The notes beneath the pieces are model-generated. The model ran no database searches and was not told where the DNA came from. It saw only the letters and a list, made by a program, of their open reading frames with translations. Shown here piece by piece: positions 14,218-16,122 of a stretch of DNA of 16,122 bases. Every line of letters begins with the position of its first letter. The first letter of the stretch is position 1. The DNA is from Candidatus Nealsoniibacteriota bacterium (lineage in GTDB: Bacteria > Patescibacteriota > Minisyncoccia > Minisyncoccales > PWPS01), in contig PWII01000002.1 of NCBI GenBank assembly GCA_003561025.1, positions 1-16,122 on the forward strand. Reading direction: 5' to 3'. The position numbers and the translations under genes are program-made.

Positions 14218-14637
14218 CTATTTCTCAAAGAAAGAAAATAGCCTCTTTAGTTCTAAAATCGAACTTTCTTCTTCTTTAAATAAAAATGTTTTCATGCCAA
14301 GTTCTTTCGCAGTCCTAATATTTGCTGGAGAGTCGTCAATAAAAAAAGTCTCTTCGGGTGCAACGTTGAGCTCCCTTAAGATAGAGATATATGCCTGCCT
14401 TTCGGGCTTTACCTGTCCTGTCTCTCCAGAAAGAAAAATAGAATCAAATAAATTATAAAAACCTCTCTTTTCCAAACCCTCTCTATGATCTGCAGAAAGA
14501 TTAGAAAGTATTCCCAATCTATAATTTTTTTGAAGACTTTTTGCAAAATCAAAACTACTCTCAATAATTTCAAAATCATCTCCTTTCTTAAGATTAATAA
14601 GGACCCCTGTAAGATCAAAAATAATTGCCTTTATCAT
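14218..14637 (-). CDS. HAD-superfamily hydrolase with variant motif I
   Basis: A 139-aa HAD-fold protein. Motif I is IFDLTGVL: nucleophile D8 is present, but the usual second Asp is T10, as in haloacid-dehalogenase- and YihX-like members (FDLGGVL and similar forms), so phosphatase activity is not assured. Motif II is GILSNLS (S45), motif III has K77 in KPERQAY, and motif IV is FIDDSPANIRTAKELG (D101, D102). The cap is short (about residues 14-40). I chose ATG 14635-14637 because it forms an ATGA overlap with the stop of the pseudouridine synthase gene, a classic coupling arrangement. An ATG six codons upstream (14655) is also in frame and would give 145 aa. The downstream neighbour is the DUF6485 gene. 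Confidence 0.85.
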   Translation of the reverse strand: MIKAIIFDLTGVLINLKKGDDFEIIESSFDFAKSLQKNYRLGILSNLSADHREGLEKRGFYNLFDSIFLSGETGQVKPERQAYISILRELNVAPEETFFIDDSPANIRTAKELGMKTFLFKEEESSILELKRLFSFFEK

Positions 14638-15305
14638 TTTTTTATAAAAATCCATTCACCTTTTTTTAATCTCCCCAAATTATATTTATCAATTCTTATT
14701 CTCTGCAAGTCATCTACCGTAGAATTAAATCTTTCAAACATTCTTCTAATCTGCCTTCTTTTTCCAGAGCAAAGAATAAGATTATATCTCTTATTCTCTA
14801 TTCTTTTTATCTCCTTTACGCTCACTTTTTCCTTTTCTCCTATATCTACCCCTTTCTTCATCTCAAGCTCTTCTTCTTTTGTAATGTCTTTTCTTACTTT
14901 TACCAGATACTCTTTCTCACTTTCAAAAGAAGGATGCATTATTCTGTAAGCAAAATTTCCATCATTTGTTAATAAAAGAAGTCCATGACTATCTTTGTCT
15001 AGGCGCCCAGCAATAAAGAGATGTTCATCTAGGTTAATCAAATCAAACACATTCCTCTCTCCTCTTATCTTTTTTCTGGTGCAAGAATATCCCTTTGGCT
15101 TATTTAGTAATATATAAATCAATCTCTTTCTTGAATTAATTTTTTTGCCCTCTATAGTTATCTCATCTTCCTCTCTTACTCTTTCCCCTGTTTTAGCAGT
15201 CCTATTATTAACCCTTACCTTGCTCTCTTTAACCAGCTCTTCCGCCTTTCTCCTAGAGCAATAGCCGCTCTCGGCAATAACTTTTTGTATTTTTTTACTG
15301 TCCAT
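14634..15305 (-). CDS. rRNA pseudouridine synthase, RsuA/RluB/RluE/RluF family
   Basis: Converts a specific uridine of rRNA to pseudouridine. The 223-aa protein has an N-terminal S4 RNA-binding domain (about 3-58: KVIAESGYCSRRKAEELV) and a catalytic domain with YILLNKPKGYSCT (64-76), AGRLDKDSHGLLLLTNDG (99-116, catalytic Asp D103), EKEYLVKV and the family's SGKRRQIRRMF segment. This set defines the RsuA-type branch; RluB-like is most likely, but the target site cannot be told from sequence alone. The start is ATG 15303-15305. A purine-rich GAGGAAGAAG stretch upstream is slightly too far for an ideal Shine-Dalgarno. The stop overlaps the HAD gene start by 4 bases (ATGA). It follows the partial gene at the right edge by 35 bases. 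Confidence 0.92.
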   Translation of the reverse strand: MDSKKIQKVIAESGYCSRRKAEELVKESKVRVNNRTAKTGERVREEDEITIEGKKINSRKRLIYILLNKPKGYSCTRKKIRGERNVFDLINLDEHLFIAGRLDKDSHGLLLLTNDGNFAYRIMHPSFESEKEYLVKVRKDITKEEELEMKKGVDIGEKEKVSVKEIKRIENKRYNLILCSGKRRQIRRMFERFNSTVDDLQRIRIDKYNLGRLKKGEWIFIKK

Positions 15306-15340
15306 TCTTTAATCTCTTCTTCCTCTTTATCAAGAGTTAT

Positions 15341-16122
15341 CTATTTTTTTTCTTCTTTCTTTTTCTTTTCTTTTTTTTCTCCCGTCCATTCAGCAACTTT
15401 ATCCATTGAAAAAGCGAAAAATTCTAAAAATAAAAATGGCGTCACCTTTATAAAGTCCAAGATTTTACCTCCCATACTAAGCCCCTTATTTATCATTCTT
15501 CCACTCCAAGTTTTTTCTCTTCTCTCCCTTTTCATCTCCCCTTCCGCCTCTTTTATCTTTTCCTTGCTAAAAACTAATCTTCCGGATTCATCTATTGTGG
15601 CATCCTTTTCAAATTCCAATCTCTTGTTTAATGCCTCCGCCTCTACCTCACTGGGGTCCTTTTCCGGGACCACTTCTACGCCTCCTTCAGGGTATTGCCA
15701 TTCTATTAACTCCTCAAAGCTGACCGTTCTCATATTTTCTTCTTTTCCTTTTATTGGCCTAAGCGGATCTTCTTTTGTGACTTTTGCCTCCCTCTTATTA
15801 TAGTCTATCTCCATAACTTTCCACCCCTCCTCTATCTTATCCCCGACCCGAACCCTTACTTTCTCTTTTTTAAATCTTTGATCTTCTAACTTTTCTCTAA
15901 ATTTTCTTTTTTCTTCTTCTAATTCTCTTTTTTTAAAATCTTCATTCATCTCATCCTTTATCTTTTCTATACCCTCTCCATAATCAAAATATCTCTTCTC
16001 GTCTTTTTTTCTATACCTCGCTCCTTCAGAAAAAGCTCTTCCTTTCTCTTTGTGTCTTATATTTTCTATTCTATTTTCTTCTTTTTTCAAAAGATGATTA
16101 TAGATTGCCTCTCCTATCTCTC
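15341..16122 (-). CDS. Unrecognised Lys/Glu-rich protein, 5' end beyond window
   Basis: The frame is open to the right edge; 259 residues are visible, beginning E-I-G-E-A-I-Y-N-H-L. A TTG at 16090 is the first possible start inside the window but has no ribosome binding site, and the reading frame continues upstream of it, so the true start probably lies outside. I do not recognise a family. Visible parts: a charged, probably coiled-coil N-terminal third; a small beta-rich segment (VRVGDKIEEGWKVMEID to VSFEELIEW) that looks like a compact SH3-like or linker domain; a second charged helical stretch; a hydrophobic segment (FIKVTPFLFLEFFAF); and a Lys/Glu tail. The hydrophobic segment may touch the membrane. 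Proteins of this look are common in candidate-phylum bacteria (impression, not a match). It ends in TAG, 35 bases before the pseudouridine synthase gene. Confidence 0.7.
   Translation of the reverse strand, partial: EIGEAIYNHLLKKEENRIENIRHKEKGRAFSEGARYRKKDEKRYFDYGEGIEKIKDEMNEDFKKRELEEEKRKFREKLEDQRFKKEKVRVRVGDKIEEGWKVMEIDYNKREAKVTKEDPLRPIKGKEENMRTVSFEELIEWQYPEGGVEVVPEKDPSEVEAEALNKRLEFEKDATIDESGRLVFSKEKIKEAEGEMKRERREKTWSGRMINKGLSMGGKILDFIKVTPFLFLEFFAFSMDKVAEWTGEKKEKKKKEEKK

Noticed and set aside
15285..15803. Plus-strand 172-codon frame opposite the right-edge gene
   Set aside because: It is a Ser/Phe/Leu-rich complement of a Lys/Glu-rich coding region, typical of a shadow frame in this purine-loaded DNA.
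1..16122. CRISPR arrays, tRNA or rRNA genes, insertion sequences
   Set aside because: No regularly spaced repeats, tRNA-like cloverleafs, conserved rRNA segments or transposase frames were seen; no intergenic gap reaches 200 bases.

Overview
The window is AT-rich, tightly packed bacterial DNA. Every gene lies on the minus strand except one plus-strand island at about 4.17-5.42 kb. Most starts lack a Shine-Dalgarno sequence, intergenic gaps are tiny, and the proteins are rich in Lys, Glu and Ile. TAA, TAG and TGA all end genes here, so the code is standard. The layout, the stand-alone soluble PAS histidine kinase and the lysine/glutamate-rich unknown at the right edge suggest an uncultivated small-genome lineage, possibly Patescibacteria/CPR of Parcubacteria type. 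That placement is inference, because there is no rRNA or ribosomal protein gene to anchor it.

Region by region, left to right: (1) 1-1630: a soluble two-PAS histidine kinase, cut by the left edge, preceded by a 102-aa WYL-like protein in the same transcription unit. (2) 1691-4100: a cell-envelope group. Two tandem paralogous membrane-anchored GerMN proteins (one with a C-terminal peptidoglycan-binding-like domain) and a tiny membrane protein with an extremely acidic tail, with recognisable promoters and two hairpin terminators. (3) 4168-5421: the only plus-strand gene, an OLD-family ATPase/TOPRIM nuclease interrupted by an in-frame TAA just before its metal-binding D-x-D motif. (4) 5430-12039: an alpha-glucan operon read right to left: HAD phosphatase, GT4 glycosyltransferase (interrupted by an in-frame TAG at its interdomain linker), GH57 alpha-amylase, GT3 glycogen synthase and GH133 debranching enzyme. 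The last three overlap. (5) 12098-15305: U32 (TrhP/UbiU-like) protein, membrane-anchored transglutaminase-like protein, Cys-rich DUF6485 protein, a second HAD protein and an RsuA/RluB-type pseudouridine synthase. (6) 15341-16122: C-terminal part of an unrecognised charged protein.

How they fit together: the GT3, GH57 and GH133 enzymes form a compact set for making and breaking glycogen-like polymer, with a GT4 enzyme and a phosphatase upstream. The GerMN and acidic proteins probably act at the outer face of the membrane. The most unusual signal is that two unrelated genes (OLD nuclease and GT4) each carry one in-frame stop followed one or two codons later by an in-frame ATG, with the rest of the reading frame intact. 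This could mean recent decay, or split proteins made by stop-restart translation.
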